A DNA stretch of 64,000 bases from Acidimicrobiaceae bacterium (GTDB taxonomy: Bacteria > Actinomycetota > Acidimicrobiia > Acidimicrobiales > RAAP-2), in NCBI GenBank assembly GCA_003133665.1, contig PKYK01000024.1, forward strand, positions 1 through 64,000, given 5' to 3'. The notes below the pieces were generated by a model. The model ran no database searches and was not told the DNA's origin. It saw nothing but the letters and a program-made list of their open reading frames with translations. Below are positions 43,089 to 53,538 of the stretch, piece after piece (positions within the stretch are counted from its first letter, which is position 1; every line of letters starts with the position of its first letter). The translations under genes were made by a program, and so were the position numbers.

Positions 43089-45254
43089 ATGAAGACCCTG
43101 GCCCGCATGAGCGTTCGACGCCGTTGGTACGTGCTGATCGCGTGGATTGTCCTCTTCATCGGCATCAACATCGCCGCGCAGACCGCGGGGTCGGCGTACT
43201 CGAACGCGTTCAGCCTGCCGGGCACCAACTCCACGCACGCCTACGCTCTGCTCGCCAAGGTGCACGGGCAGTCCGGGGACGCCGACCAGATCGTGTTCCA
43301 CACGACCAGCGGCACCGTCGCCGACCAGCAGACCACTATCGAGGCGATGCTGGCCAAGGTTCGCAAGCTCCCCGACGTCGCGAGCGTGACGTCCCCCTTC
43401 TGCCCTACGGCCGCCTCCTGCCTGGGCGCGACCCAGGTAAGCAAGGACGGGACCATCGCCTACGCGGTCGTTCATTTCGCCAAGCAGTCGTTCGCCTTGA
43501 AGAGCTCGGAGATCAGAGCCGTCGAGACGGTGGGCTCGACGATCCGCTCCCGCACCCTGGACGTTCAGTTCGGCGGCAACGCCTTCGGTCAGTTGGACGC
43601 GCCCAAGGGCAGTCCGGGTGAGATCTTCGGCCTCATCGCCACCGCGATCGTGCTGTTCCTGGCCTTCGGGTCCTTCCTCGCCATGTTGCTGCCCCTCGGC
43701 GTCGCCCTGTTCGCACTCGGGATCGCGTCGGGCGCCACGACCCTGTTGAGCCATGGTCTGGCGATCGCCGACTTCGCACCGATTCTCGGTTCGCTCATCG
43801 GTCTGGGTGTTGGCATCGACTACGCGCTCTTCATCGTGACGCGTAGCCGCCAGGGGTTGAAACGCGGCCTGAGCGTTGAGGACTCCATCGTCACCGCGAT
43901 CGACACGTCGGGTCGCGCGGTCCTCTTTGCCGGCTTCACGGTCTGCATTGCCCTGCTCGGCATGCTGGTCCTGCGCCTCTCGTTCCTCAACGGTGTCGCC
44001 ATCTCGGCGACCCTGACCGTGGCGATCACCATGTTGGCGTCGCTCACGCTGCTCCCCTCCCTGCTCGGGTTCCAGAAGAACCGCGTGCTGAGTCGTCGCG
44101 AGCGCCGGTCGTTGGCCGAGAACGGTCCCGAGCCCGCCGTCGTCGAGGGTGGGTGGCAACGCTGGGCCCAGTTCGTGGCGCGCCACCCGCGCGTCCTGTC
44201 GGCCGGCGCCCTGCTGCTCATCGTGGCCATCACCATCCCCTACTTCTCGCTGCACCTCGGTAGTTCGGACCAGGGGTCCAATGCACCGAGCACCACGACG
44301 CGCCAGGCGTACGACCTGCTGGCCAAGGGCTTCGGCCCCGGGTTCAACGGGCCGTTGACGGTCGCCGGAGCCATCAAGTCGCCGGCCGACCTCGCCGCCA
44401 TGCAGAGCCTCGACCAGTCCCTTCACGGCAAGACCGACGTCGCCGCGGTGGGCCCACTGGTCACCTTGGCCGGTGGCACCGTGGGCGTCATCAGCGTCAT
44501 TCCAACGTCCAGCCCCCAGGCCAGCGCCACTTCAACCCTGATCAACACGCTGCGCAACCAGTACATCCCCGCGGCGACCGTGAACACCCATACCGCGATC
44601 TACGTCGGCGGGATCACCGCGATCTTCGACGACTTCGCGTCGGTGCTCGGCAGCAAGATCCCCCTCTTCATCGGGGTCATCGTCCTGCTCGGATGCCTGC
44701 TGCTGATGGTCGCGTTTCGCAGTGTTCTCGTGCCCCTGGTGGCGGCGGTGATGAACCTGCTCGCGGCGGCCGCGTCGTTCGGCCTGGTGGTCGCCGTGTT
44801 CCAGTGGGGCTGGGGCAGTTCGATGATCGGCGCGGGCACGGGACCGGTGGAGTCCTTCCTGCCCATCATCATGATCGCCATCCTCTTCGGGCTCTCCATG
44901 GACTACCAGGTCTTCCTGGTCTCAAGAATGCACGAAGAGTGGCTGAACACCAACAACAACGAAGAGGCGATCATCCGTGGCCAGGCCAACACGGGCCGAG
45001 TGATCACCGCCGCCGCGCTGATCATGATCTCGGTCTTCTTCTCGTTCGCCTTCGGCGGACAGCGCATCATCGCCGAGTTCGGAATCGGTCTTGGCGGCGC
45101 GGTCTTGATGGACGCGTTCATCCTTCGCACCGTGCTGGTCCCCGCCCTGATGCACTTCATGGGCAGGGCAAACTGGTGGATGCCTCGTTGGCTCGACCGT
45201 GTGGTGCCGCACGTCGCGGTTGAAGCAACCGAGGAAGCAGTGGTCCTCGCGTAG
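43089..45254 (+). CDS. Second MMPL/RND membrane transporter
   Basis: A 721-residue RND-family protein arranged in two repeats, with GLGVGIDYALFIVTRSRQ and GLSMDYQVFLVSRMHEEW as the paired Asp-Tyr relay signatures and 'ANTGRVITAAALIMISVFFSF' between later helices. It resembles the MMPL gene at 11.7 kb but differs in the first loop, which includes a Cys pair (PFCPTAASCLG). Likely export of a hydrophobic or lipid molecule. GGAAAG precedes the ATG. The next gene, a TetR regulator, is convergent. Confidence 0.85.
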   Translation: MKTLARMSVRRRWYVLIAWIVLFIGINIAAQTAGSAYSNAFSLPGTNSTHAYALLAKVHGQSGDADQIVFHTTSGTVADQQTTIEAMLAKVRKLPDVASVTSPFCPTAASCLGATQVSKDGTIAYAVVHFAKQSFALKSSEIRAVETVGSTIRSRTLDVQFGGNAFGQLDAPKGSPGEIFGLIATAIVLFLAFGSFLAMLLPLGVALFALGIASGATTLLSHGLAIADFAPILGSLIGLGVGIDYALFIVTRSRQGLKRGLSVEDSIVTAIDTSGRAVLFAGFTVCIALLGMLVLRLSFLNGVAISATLTVAITMLASLTLLPSLLGFQKNRVLSRRERRSLAENGPEPAVVEGGWQRWAQFVARHPRVLSAGALLLIVAITIPYFSLHLGSSDQGSNAPSTTTRQAYDLLAKGFGPGFNGPLTVAGAIKSPADLAAMQSLDQSLHGKTDVAAVGPLVTLAGGTVGVISVIPTSSPQASATSTLINTLRNQYIPAATVNTHTAIYVGGITAIFDDFASVLGSKIPLFIGVIVLLGCLLLMVAFRSVLVPLVAAVMNLLAAAASFGLVVAVFQWGWGSSMIGAGTGPVESFLPIIMIAILFGLSMDYQVFLVSRMHEEWLNTNNNEEAIIRGQANTGRVITAAALIMISVFFSFAFGGQRIIAEFGIGLGGAVLMDAFILRTVLVPALMHFMGRANWWMPRWLDRVVPHVAVEATEEAVVLA

Positions 45255-45421
45255 CTCGTCGACGCCCCGAAGTGGAAGTGCGACCCCTGCTGTTCAGCAC
45301 GACGGCATGAACTCGCCGAGGACAAGCTCAATCGACGGCTGCAGGGCGAGTGACCCTGGCGCATTGGCCATCACTGCCGATGGCGATGAGGGGGATCAGA
45401 AGATCCGGAGGGGCTCGTCCC

Positions 45422-46051
45422 CTACGAAAGTGGGGGTGGCCCAGTCTGGACCTTCGCTCGGACAACCCTCATGTAGAAATCGCGAACGTCCTGCGCCGGC
45501 AAGTCCAGAAACGCCGAACCTGCGGTGATGACTTGTCCCACCGATGCCGACCAGAAGACAGCGGTCAGTGCTTTGGCGTCGATGTCCTGATCGATCCAGC
45601 CAAGTTGCTTTGCACCTTCGGCAACGGCAACCCATCGAGCGAATTGGATGTCGAGGAGGTCACAGAAGTGACGCTGCGAGAACGGATCCGACCACACGTC
45701 GAGCAGCAACTTCACAATCCCCCACTTGTCGTTGACTTGCCCCGACGACCAGGCCATCATCATGTTCTCTTCCACTGCGGCCCAGTAGGCAGCCTCGTCC
45801 TGTTCCGCCAACGCCGTCTCGACTCGTGACAGCACCAGATGGAGAGGCTCGACCATCGCGAAGTAGTTCGACATCTGGGCTTCGGCGACCAATTGGGAGC
45901 GCGAGTCAAAGTAGCCCTCGATCGTCCCAACGTCGACTCTGGCCCGCTCGGCGACGTCAACGATTTGCAGGTCTTGGCTTCCGCGCTCTCTGATGATTTC
46001 CGACGCAACTACGACTATGTTTCGTCTCGCAAAAGTGCCATTGGTGCTCAC
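45422..46051 (-). CDS. TetR family regulator, first of two paralogues
   Basis: 209 residues from GTG 46049-46051, with GAAGGGAAG upstream. The helix-turn-helix reads IVDVAERARVDVGTIEGYFDSRSQL. The C-terminal ligand domain (EENMMMAWSSGQV, KLLLDVWSDP, LLDIQFARWVAV, FWSASVGQVITA) matches the regulator at 48.1 kb nearly segment by segment, at both protein and DNA level, so the two arose by duplication. It lies beyond the pyrophosphorylase gene. The ligand and targets are unknown. Confidence 0.85.
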   Translation of the reverse strand: MSTNGTFARRNIVVVASEIIRERGSQDLQIVDVAERARVDVGTIEGYFDSRSQLVAEAQMSNYFAMVEPLHLVLSRVETALAEQDEAAYWAAVEENMMMAWSSGQVNDKWGIVKLLLDVWSDPFSQRHFCDLLDIQFARWVAVAEGAKQLGWIDQDIDAKALTAVFWSASVGQVITAGSAFLDLPAQDVRDFYMRVVRAKVQTGPPPLS

Positions 46052-46438
46052 AGGCTTCCCTTCAACTACTGGATAATGGCCAGAAATAACGGACAAAGTG
46101 CGGAGAGATTATACGGAAGATCCAACGAAATCATGAGACATGGTACTCCCGTCGGGCCGTGGTGGCCAATCATCGGTTCAGTGATGAATTGCGGCCCGTG
46201 GTTGCTGTTGCAGTATGCAGTCGTTGCGACCACCCGCGAGTCTTCGAATGGACCGTTCGAGCACGGGAGCACTTGGGGTGAGTGGCTTCAAGCCGAATGG
46301 ACAAACACCCCGCCATCGATGCAGCATCTCGGCTCACGACGGGCAAGTCCTCGACGAATGCCATTCGCTCGGATGGAGGGTTCCGATGCTTCTCCACGGC
46401 GCGACAGCAACGACTCTTGGCCTGCAGCGCGAAACGAG
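46052..46438. other. Intergenic stretch, 387 bases, no convincing gene
   Basis: Six-frame reading gives only short frames with poor starts and Ser/Arg-rich composition. On the minus strand a perfect TATAAT lies about 57 bases before the TetR start (46108-46113). The remainder holds no recognisable structure. Confidence 0.6.
46108..46113 (-). promoter_or_regulatory. Candidate -10 box for the first TetR gene
   Basis: Read on the minus strand the hexamer is TATAAT, about 57 bases upstream of the GTG at 46051. No good -35 lies 16-18 bases before it, so the call rests on the -10 match and position alone. Confidence 0.35.
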
Positions 46439-47464
46439 TCACGCGCCATCGATACGCACTCCGCCCGAATGAATGTACCCGTTCGGCACTCGCTCGCCGC
46501 CACCAACCACACAGGTGGCGCCCAATTGCGCGCCACTGCCAACCAATGCGTTGGGCCCAAGAATCGAGTTCCGCACCACCGCTCCGGCTTCGACGACGAC
46601 ACCCGGCATGAGTACGGAGTTACGGATGACGGCATTTTTCCCGATGCGGCAATTGCGGTCGATAGCGGAGCACGCAACGGTGGCGCTGGGATCGACATCG
46701 CTGGACTCGCCGAACCATGACCCGTCGCGCAACTGTGGCATTAGGGACATCGCGCGGCGACCCGAAAGAATATCGAGACTAGCTTGCAGGAAATTCTCCG
46801 GCGTGCCAGCATCTAGCCAGTAGGAGCTGTCGGACAGCGCGTAGAGAAGATTCTCGGCGACGAGCCTTGGGAACGTCACCTTCTCGATACTGACCCGGAC
46901 ACCCGGATCGATGTAATCGAGTACCGACGGCTCGAGAATGTACACCCCGGCATTTATCATGTTCGAAGTGGCTTGAGTTCGCAACGGCTTCTCGACGAAT
47001 GCGAGAACCCGACCGTCGGCAAACGTCGGCACGACCCCAAAAGAAGATGGGTCCTCGACGGGGTGGGTTCCAATCGTCGCCACTCCCCCTCTTTGGTAAT
47101 GGAACGAAATGAGCGCACTGAGATCCGTGTCCGAGACGACGTCACCATTGACGACCATGAAGGTGTCATCAACACCAGCCTCGAGCGCCGCAAAACGAAT
47201 CGCTCCGGCCGTGTCGAGGGGCCGCGGCTCCACGACATAGGTCACGTCTATTCCGGCCACGACGTTTGACGGATACGCCTCAGTGAATCGATTCGGAAGA
47301 TAGCCCATTGAAAGCACGACATCAGTGATTCCGTGACGAGCCAGATTGCCCAAGACCCACTCCAGCATCGGAGTCCCCACAATGGGAAGCATTTGCTTGG
47401 GGCTCTCGTACGTCAACGGCCTTAGCCGAGTCCCTTCGCCCCCGACAAGGATGATTGCTTTCAA
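46439..47464 (-). CDS. Sugar-nucleotide pyrophosphorylase (mannose-1-phosphate guanylyltransferase-like)
   Basis: A 341-residue protein. MKAIILVGGEGTRLRPLTYESPKQMLPI is the nucleotide-binding start (key GGEGTRLRPLT and K24), then VVNGDVVSDTDL with the metal Asp, FVEKP and NAGVYILEPSVL. From about residue 255 the C-terminal region forms a left-handed beta-helix (VDPSATVACSAIDRNCRIG, AVIRNSVLMPGVVV, NSILGPNALVGSG). This matches the GDP-mannose/GDP-glucose pyrophosphorylase-like class; the sugar cannot be fixed. It would activate a hexose-1-phosphate for glycan synthesis. No glycosyltransferases are adjacent. ATG at 47464. Confidence 0.85.
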   Translation of the reverse strand: MKAIILVGGEGTRLRPLTYESPKQMLPIVGTPMLEWVLGNLARHGITDVVLSMGYLPNRFTEAYPSNVVAGIDVTYVVEPRPLDTAGAIRFAALEAGVDDTFMVVNGDVVSDTDLSALISFHYQRGGVATIGTHPVEDPSSFGVVPTFADGRVLAFVEKPLRTQATSNMINAGVYILEPSVLDYIDPGVRVSIEKVTFPRLVAENLLYALSDSSYWLDAGTPENFLQASLDILSGRRAMSLMPQLRDGSWFGESSDVDPSATVACSAIDRNCRIGKNAVIRNSVLMPGVVVEAGAVVRNSILGPNALVGSGAQLGATCVVGGGERVPNGYIHSGGVRIDGA

Positions 47465-48139
47465 ATTCTGCTCCTCGGTCCAGGGGTCGAGATCAGATCG
47501 CCGCGCGAATAGTGCGAGAAGACCCGTTGACTCCGCTCATTATCATCTACAACCCTTAGTTCAACGTCTTCGCGACGTCAACTCGCACGCAAGACACTGG
47601 GTTGTACCTCGCTACACGCCGCCAGCGCTGACCTCGACGAATCACTCTTCACAGTGACCGAGGCGCAATGCGAATCCCCATCGTGGCAATGACGGCTGAT
47701 TCCGAGAATCACCGGAGGAAAGGTATCACTGCCGATTGGAAGGATTTCTACCAACCTCATCCTCGCACCAGTAGTCCAGTTTCCGGATTTGATTATTGGT
47801 GAATCCATTTGGCCGCCGGGGGAGAGTCACTTCCTTGACGGCGAAACGGACCACTCGCCGATGGACTGCAGACTGCAACCGGCGAAGCGCTGATGCTGAC
47901 CTTCATCTCCGTCGTCGCCGATCGCGTCGGGGCGATTCAGTACGGGATGGCTGAGCGCAGACAGGTGGTAGTCGTGAAGACGAGCCTTCTTCGGGAGGCG
48001 TCGCAGCGACGGACGCAACAATCCCGAAGGGCCATCTAGCCAACAGGTTTGGTTATCGTCGCTCCAGAAGCCGCCGACGAGACTCTCACTTGAAGCAGCC
48101 CATCCAGAGAGAACCGAAGTTCAGGTCAGGATCCGTGAC
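47465..48139. other. Gene-poor stretch containing one interrupted reading frame
   Basis: About 675 bases between the pyrophosphorylase and the second TetR gene. No intact gene is convincing. One minus-strand frame (47578-48120) is open apart from a single TGA, and is listed separately as a possible decayed gene. No tRNA, repeat or inverted pair was found. Confidence 0.6.
47578..48120 (-). pseudogene. Possible decayed protein gene with an in-frame stop
   Basis: One minus-strand frame runs from 48120 to 47578 with just one TGA, at 47827-47829. The upstream half reads as ordinary globular protein (WLDGPSGLLRPSLRRLPKKA, ALSHPVLNRPDAIGDDGDEG, FAGCSLQSIGEWSV) with mostly G or C at third positions; the downstream half continues MDSPIIKSGNWTTGARMRLV and VILGISRHCHDGDSHCASVT. 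No good start codon or ribosome site opens it. I recognise no family. A genuine pair of small genes or chance openness in high-GC DNA are the alternatives. Confidence 0.35.
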
Positions 48140-48778
48140 CTAAGCGACCACGGTCGTTTCGCATTGGCTGGCACCGCGGAGAATCTTGATGTAGAAATCT
48201 CGAAAGTCCTCAGGCGACAATTCCAGGTAGTCCGAATTCGCGGTGATTACCTGTCCAACGGACGCTGACCAAATCGCGGCAATCAACGTCCTCGCATCTA
48301 TGTCTTGAGCAATCCAGCCAACCCTCTGGGCCCCGTCGACAACGGCAATCCATCGAGCGAATTGGATATCGAGGAGGTCACTGAATCGACGATGTGTCTT
48401 TGGGTCAGACCAAACGTCAAGAAGTAACTTCATGATGCCCATTTTCCGGTCGATTTGTCCCGAAGACCACGCCAAGATCATGTTCTCTTCGACCGCAGCC
48501 CAGTATGCGGTTTCGTCTCCCGCGACCAAGGCCGACTCCACTTGAGACAACACCCGGTGATGCGGCTCAACTATCTCGAAATAATTCAGGATCTGGGCTT
48601 CAGCAATCAAGTGAGTGCGCGAGTCAAAGTGGTAGTAGATCGTGGGCACGCCAACGTTGGCCCGTTTCGCGACGTCGACAATGCGAAACCTATCGCTCCC
48701 CAACTCTCTGACCATCTCCGCGGCACTCTGCACAATGTGCTGTCTCGTTGCAGAGTCCTTCCTGTCCGCCTTTACCAC
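48140..48778 (-). CDS. TetR family regulator, second paralogue
   Basis: 212 residues from GTG 48776-48778, fixed by an excellent AAGGAGG site 5-6 bases upstream; the longer frame is not used. The helix-turn-helix is FRIVDVAKRANVGVPTIYYHFDSRTHL. The ligand domain repeats that of the 45.4 kb regulator (EENMILAWSSGQI, KLLLDVWSDP, LLDIQFARWIAV, IWSASVGQVITA). The two may bind the same ligand or operator and cross-regulate. No enzyme gene lies directly beside this copy. Confidence 0.85.
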   Translation of the reverse strand: MVKADRKDSATRQHIVQSAAEMVRELGSDRFRIVDVAKRANVGVPTIYYHFDSRTHLIAEAQILNYFEIVEPHHRVLSQVESALVAGDETAYWAAVEENMILAWSSGQIDRKMGIMKLLLDVWSDPKTHRRFSDLLDIQFARWIAVVDGAQRVGWIAQDIDARTLIAAIWSASVGQVITANSDYLELSPEDFRDFYIKILRGASQCETTVVA

Positions 48779-49489
48779 CCAGGCCTCCTTCTCATCGCCG
48801 CACTGATTCTTGATAGGTACTTCTTGAGCATTCCCGACTGGGGTGCCGCCTTCCCAACCGCCTCCATCACTCGCTCGTCGACTCGGCCCCAACCGTTGGC
48901 AACCTCGAGGAACAGCGTCACTAGGCAATCACGCAATAGTGAAGGTTCAATTCAAATCCCAGACGAGTCGAGCCTTTCACATTTCGAAATCATGCCTGCA
49001 AACATAGAGGAGCAAGACGTCACGGTGTCCTCATCCAACGCTATTCAGTTTCGTGATTTCCCGACAGATCATTGACAGACCAGTCTCTCTCGGTGAAGTA
49101 CCGATGGGAAGTGACCGGTCAATCGATAGAAGTTAACACTTTGCGCCCGGATTTCGCTGCATGAGGTCATCGATGCCGCCGACCAATGGGCCGAGACGAC
49201 TCGTCGCCGACCCTGGCGGATTGGCGGCCCGGACCTCGATGGCTCACCAGACATCCACGTCTCATTCCCATCAGCTGCAGAGTGTTGTTGAAGTTCCTCA
49301 ATGGACCAGTGGGGTGGCCCGGGCGCTCGGGGACGCGACCGAGGCGGAACAGCATTGAACTCAATCATGCAGGTCTTGCTCAGTCCTCGATACGATGACC
49401 ATTTGGCCTGGCCCGTTGTGGTCTCACGTCAAGAGCACCCTTGGTGAGGTCATCACGACATTCCCTGGCTGTGCCCCATCCGGACTCCA
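48779..49489. other. Gene-poor stretch between the second TetR gene and the groEL terminator
   Basis: About 710 bases without an intact gene. On the plus strand two short frames look protein-like but are offset: one from about 49091 (VKYRWEVTGQSIEVNTLRPD) and another from about 49160 (HEVIDAADQWAETTRRRPW then GGPDLDGSPDIHVSFPSAA). They would join only through a frameshift, so this may be a gene remnant. Nothing else was recognised. Confidence 0.5.
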
Positions 49490-49527
49490 CAAAGAGAAAG
49501 CGGCCGGACCACAAGGGTCCGGCCGCT
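49488..49527 (-). terminator. Rho-independent terminator after groEL
   Basis: A perfect 12-bp stem, 49499-49510 (AGCGGCCGGACC) with 49516-49527, loop 5. On the minus strand it is followed by TTCTCTTTG, a T-rich run. It lies 24 bases beyond the groEL stop. Confidence 0.85.
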
Positions 49528-49550
49528 CATTCATCCTCGTAGTCGAGTGA

Positions 49551-51218
<1,668 letters not shown>

Positions 51219-51236
51219 TCACGCTCGCCTCGGTGA

Positions 51237-51530
51237 CTACTTGGTAATGGTGGCCAGCACGTCGCGGCTCGAGAGGATCAGCAGGTCCTCGCCGTCAACG
51301 GTGATCTCGGTGCCGCCGTACTTGGAGTAGACGACGGTGTCGCCCACGCTGACGCCGGTGGGGATCAGTTCGCCCGAGGTCTCAGCGCGACGACCGGGAC
51401 CGGTCGCGAGGACTTCGCCCTGCTGTGGCTTCTCCTTGGCGGTGTCTGGAATGACCAGACCGGAAGCCGTGGTGGCCTCGGCGCTGTTGGGTCGGACCAC
51501 AATTCGGTCTTCTAGGGGGTGCAGATTCAT
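51237..51530 (-). CDS. groS: Co-chaperonin GroES (10 kDa)
   Basis: 97 residues from ATG 51528-51530 ([18 protein letters not shown]), chosen for the AGGAGG site 9 bases upstream. The mobile loop ([19 protein letters not shown], residues 18-36) and [16 protein letters not shown] are characteristic. It caps GroEL. It is first in the groES-groEL operon, under a CIRCE operator. Confidence 0.96.
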   Translation of the reverse strand: MNLHPLEDRIVVRPNSAEATTASGLVIPDTAKEKPQQGEVLATGPGRRAETSGELIPTGVSVGDTVVYSKYGGTEITVDGEDLLILSSRDVLATITK

Positions 51531-51552
51531 GATGTATTGCCTCCTGTGCAAT

Positions 51553-51579
51553 TAGCACTCGAAACTTGTGACTGCCAAT
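51553..51579. promoter_or_regulatory. CIRCE operator (HrcA-binding) upstream of groES
   Basis: TTAGCACTC, 9 bases, then GACTGCCAA: one half is a perfect CIRCE arm (TTAGCACTC) and the other matches GAGTGCTAA at 7 of 9 positions, with the canonical 9-base spacer. It lies just downstream of the -10 box of the groES promoter. The element is the known binding site of the HrcA heat-shock repressor. Confidence 0.85.
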
Positions 51580-51607
51580 TTAGCAGCCGGAGCGTCCGAG
51601 TGCCAAC
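51578..51607 (-). promoter_or_regulatory. Vegetative-type promoter of groES-groEL
   Basis: On the minus strand: -35 TTGGCA at 51602-51607, an 18-base spacer, and -10 TAAATT at 51578-51583. The CIRCE operator begins inside the -10 box, so HrcA would block transcription directly. Confidence 0.65.
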
Positions 51608-51718
51608 AGTGGGTCCGGCCGGCCCTTCGTATGCTGAAGCGAGGCCGAGCAAAGGAATCCCGTGAGCCGTGCGGTGCCGCATTCGAGAGCTGGGCGCCGG
51701 CCCGATGGGGTCTGAGAT

Positions 51719-52939
51719 TTGTACTCGCCCACCCAACGCCACGACATCCGCCTCCTGGCGGGGCTACGCGGGGCGTCGTACCTGGGTGACAGCGTCGCGC
51801 TGGTGGCCCTCTACCTGCGCCTGGCCCCCGTCGGGCACGCCTGGGCGATCGCGGCACTGTCGATCGCCGGCACCCTGCCCCTCGTCCTGCTCGCCCCCCT
51901 CGCCGGCCAGGTCGTGGACCGGCTGCCGGCCAAACGGCTGCTTTCCTCGTTGGGATTCGGCGAGGCCCTGGTCTGTGTCGGCCTCGGCTACTGGCACGCG
52001 CTGGTCGCCACCCTGCTGCTCATGGTGGCCCTCAGCACCCTGATCGCCTTCTCGCTTCCCGGCTACTCCGCCCTCGTGCCGGCAATCGCGGGCAACGAGA
52101 ACGTCGCGAGGTCCCAGAGCCTGATGCAGGCGGTCCAGGGCGGCGCGAGCGTGTTGGGGCCGGTCCTCGGCGGGCTCCTCGTTGGCTGGTCCGGTCAGAG
52201 TCTGCCCCTGTACATCGACGCCTTCGGCCTGGCGCTGGGCGCCTTCGGCACGACCTGGCTGCACCACGACCGCCGGCCCTCCCCCGCGACGACCATCGAG
52301 CGGGTTGAGTCAGAACGGATGCTCGCGGGCGTCACGCTCATCTGGAACGACCGGCTCCTCCGCCCGATTGTCCTCACGGTGATGATGTTCTTCCTCTCCA
52401 TCGGGATGACCAACGTGGCCGAGGTCTTCTTCGCCACCCAGACCCTGCACGCCTCCGCCACCCTCTACGGCATGATCGGGGCCAGTTTCGGGCTCGGCAC
52501 CGTGGGTGGCTCGTTGCTGGCGCGACGACTGCACCAGGGGCTGGTGCGCCTGGCTCGCTCCGTGCTCGCGATGATCGTCATCGTGGGCGCCATGATCGGC
52601 GCCGTCGGGCTCGTCACGCGCGTGGGCTACATCTACCCGCTCATGGCGGTGGCGGGGCTGGCGGCCGGTGTCGCCCAGGTCGCCGCGATGACCCTCTTCA
52701 CACTCCGCACGCCTGAGATGCTCCGTGGACGCATGTACGCCGCCGTCGGGGGCGTCTTCACCGGCAGCCAGATCGGCGCCACCGCCGCGGGCGGTCTGAT
52801 CCTCACCGTGCTCGCTCCGCGCACCGTCTTCCAGGTCGGCGGGATCGCCGCGACGCTGTCGGCGCTCGTGATCGGTCCGCTCGCGCTTCGAGCCAGCACG
52901 AACGCCCGCCAGCGCGAGCGCGACGCTCAGGGCGAGTGA
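51719..52939 (+). CDS. Major facilitator superfamily exporter
   Basis: A 406-residue transporter with about twelve helices and the MFS_3 (EntS/macrolide-exporter-like) layout: GLRGASYLGDSVALVALYL in helix 1, GQVVDRLPAKRLL as the cytoplasmic A-motif, and RSQSLMQAVQGGASVLGPVLGGLLVGW in helices 4-5. It probably exports a small compound or siderophore; the substrate is unknown. TTG start at 51719. It is divergent from groES and ends 13 bases inside pdxH, tail to tail. Confidence 0.82.
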   Translation: MYSPTQRHDIRLLAGLRGASYLGDSVALVALYLRLAPVGHAWAIAALSIAGTLPLVLLAPLAGQVVDRLPAKRLLSSLGFGEALVCVGLGYWHALVATLLLMVALSTLIAFSLPGYSALVPAIAGNENVARSQSLMQAVQGGASVLGPVLGGLLVGWSGQSLPLYIDAFGLALGAFGTTWLHHDRRPSPATTIERVESERMLAGVTLIWNDRLLRPIVLTVMMFFLSIGMTNVAEVFFATQTLHASATLYGMIGASFGLGTVGGSLLARRLHQGLVRLARSVLAMIVIVGAMIGAVGLVTRVGYIYPLMAVAGLAAGVAQVAAMTLFTLRTPEMLRGRMYAAVGGVFTGSQIGATAAGGLILTVLAPRTVFQVGGIAATLSALVIGPLALRASTNARQRERDAQGE

Positions 52940-53538
52940 CGCTGGCGGTGCCAGCCCGTCGCGTCCGGCGTGTAGACCACGCGGTCGTGCAGCCGGTCCC
53001 CGCGGTGCTGCCAGAACTCAAAGGCGCTCGGGATCAGGCGGAAGCCTCCCCAGTGCTCGGGACGGGGAACCTCGCGGCCGGCGTAGATCTCGCCTAGTTC
53101 GCGCACGCGGTCTTCGAGGACTTCGCGGCTCGCGATCGGTTGGCTCTGGGCGCTGGCGTGGGCCCCGAGCTGATGACCGCGAGGACGGGCGTTGAAGTAC
53201 GCGTCGGACTCGGCCGGCGACATCATCTGCGCGTCACCTTCGATACGGATCTGGCGTCCGAGCGGCTCGCAGTACCAGAGCAGCGCGGCGTGGGGGTTGG
53301 CGAGGAGTTCTCGGCCCTTGCGCGACTGGTAGTTCGTGTACCAACCGAACGAGTACTCGTCCACGTGGCGCAGCAACACCATTCGCGCGCTGGGGTGGCC
53401 GTCGCTCGTCGCGCTGATCAGCGCTATCGCTTCGCGCTCGTGCATCTCGCCTATGGCTTCGTCGAACCACCGGCGGAACTGGACGAACGGGCTCGGGTGA
53501 CAGTCCGCCACGTCCAGGGGGATCCACCGCCCGCTCAC
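52927..53538 (-). CDS. pdxH: Pyridoxamine 5'-phosphate oxidase
   Basis: 203 residues from GTG 53536-53538 (VSGRWIPLDVAD). FMN-binding: SARMVLLRHVDEYSFGWYTNYQSRKGREL, then AALLWYCEPLGRQIRIEG; the C-terminus has the family signature EHWGGFRLIPSAFEFWQHRGDRLHDRV. It oxidises PNP or PMP to pyridoxal phosphate, the cofactor of the nearby Alr. The start overlaps the tsaD stop (GTGA). It closes the long minus-strand run. Confidence 0.93.
   Translation of the reverse strand: MSGRWIPLDVADCHPSPFVQFRRWFDEAIGEMHEREAIALISATSDGHPSARMVLLRHVDEYSFGWYTNYQSRKGRELLANPHAALLWYCEPLGRQIRIEGDAQMMSPAESDAYFNARPRGHQLGAHASAQSQPIASREVLEDRVRELGEIYAGREVPRPEHWGGFRLIPSAFEFWQHRGDRLHDRVVYTPDATGWHRQRHSP

Noticed and set aside
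46170..46442. Minus-strand frame of 90 codons between the pyrophosphorylase and the first TetR gene
   Set aside because: It starts inside the pyrophosphorylase, has poor composition and no ribosome site.
49069..49368. Minus-strand frame of 99 codons before groEL
   Set aside because: Arg/Pro/Ser-rich, no ribosome site, and no recognisable pattern.
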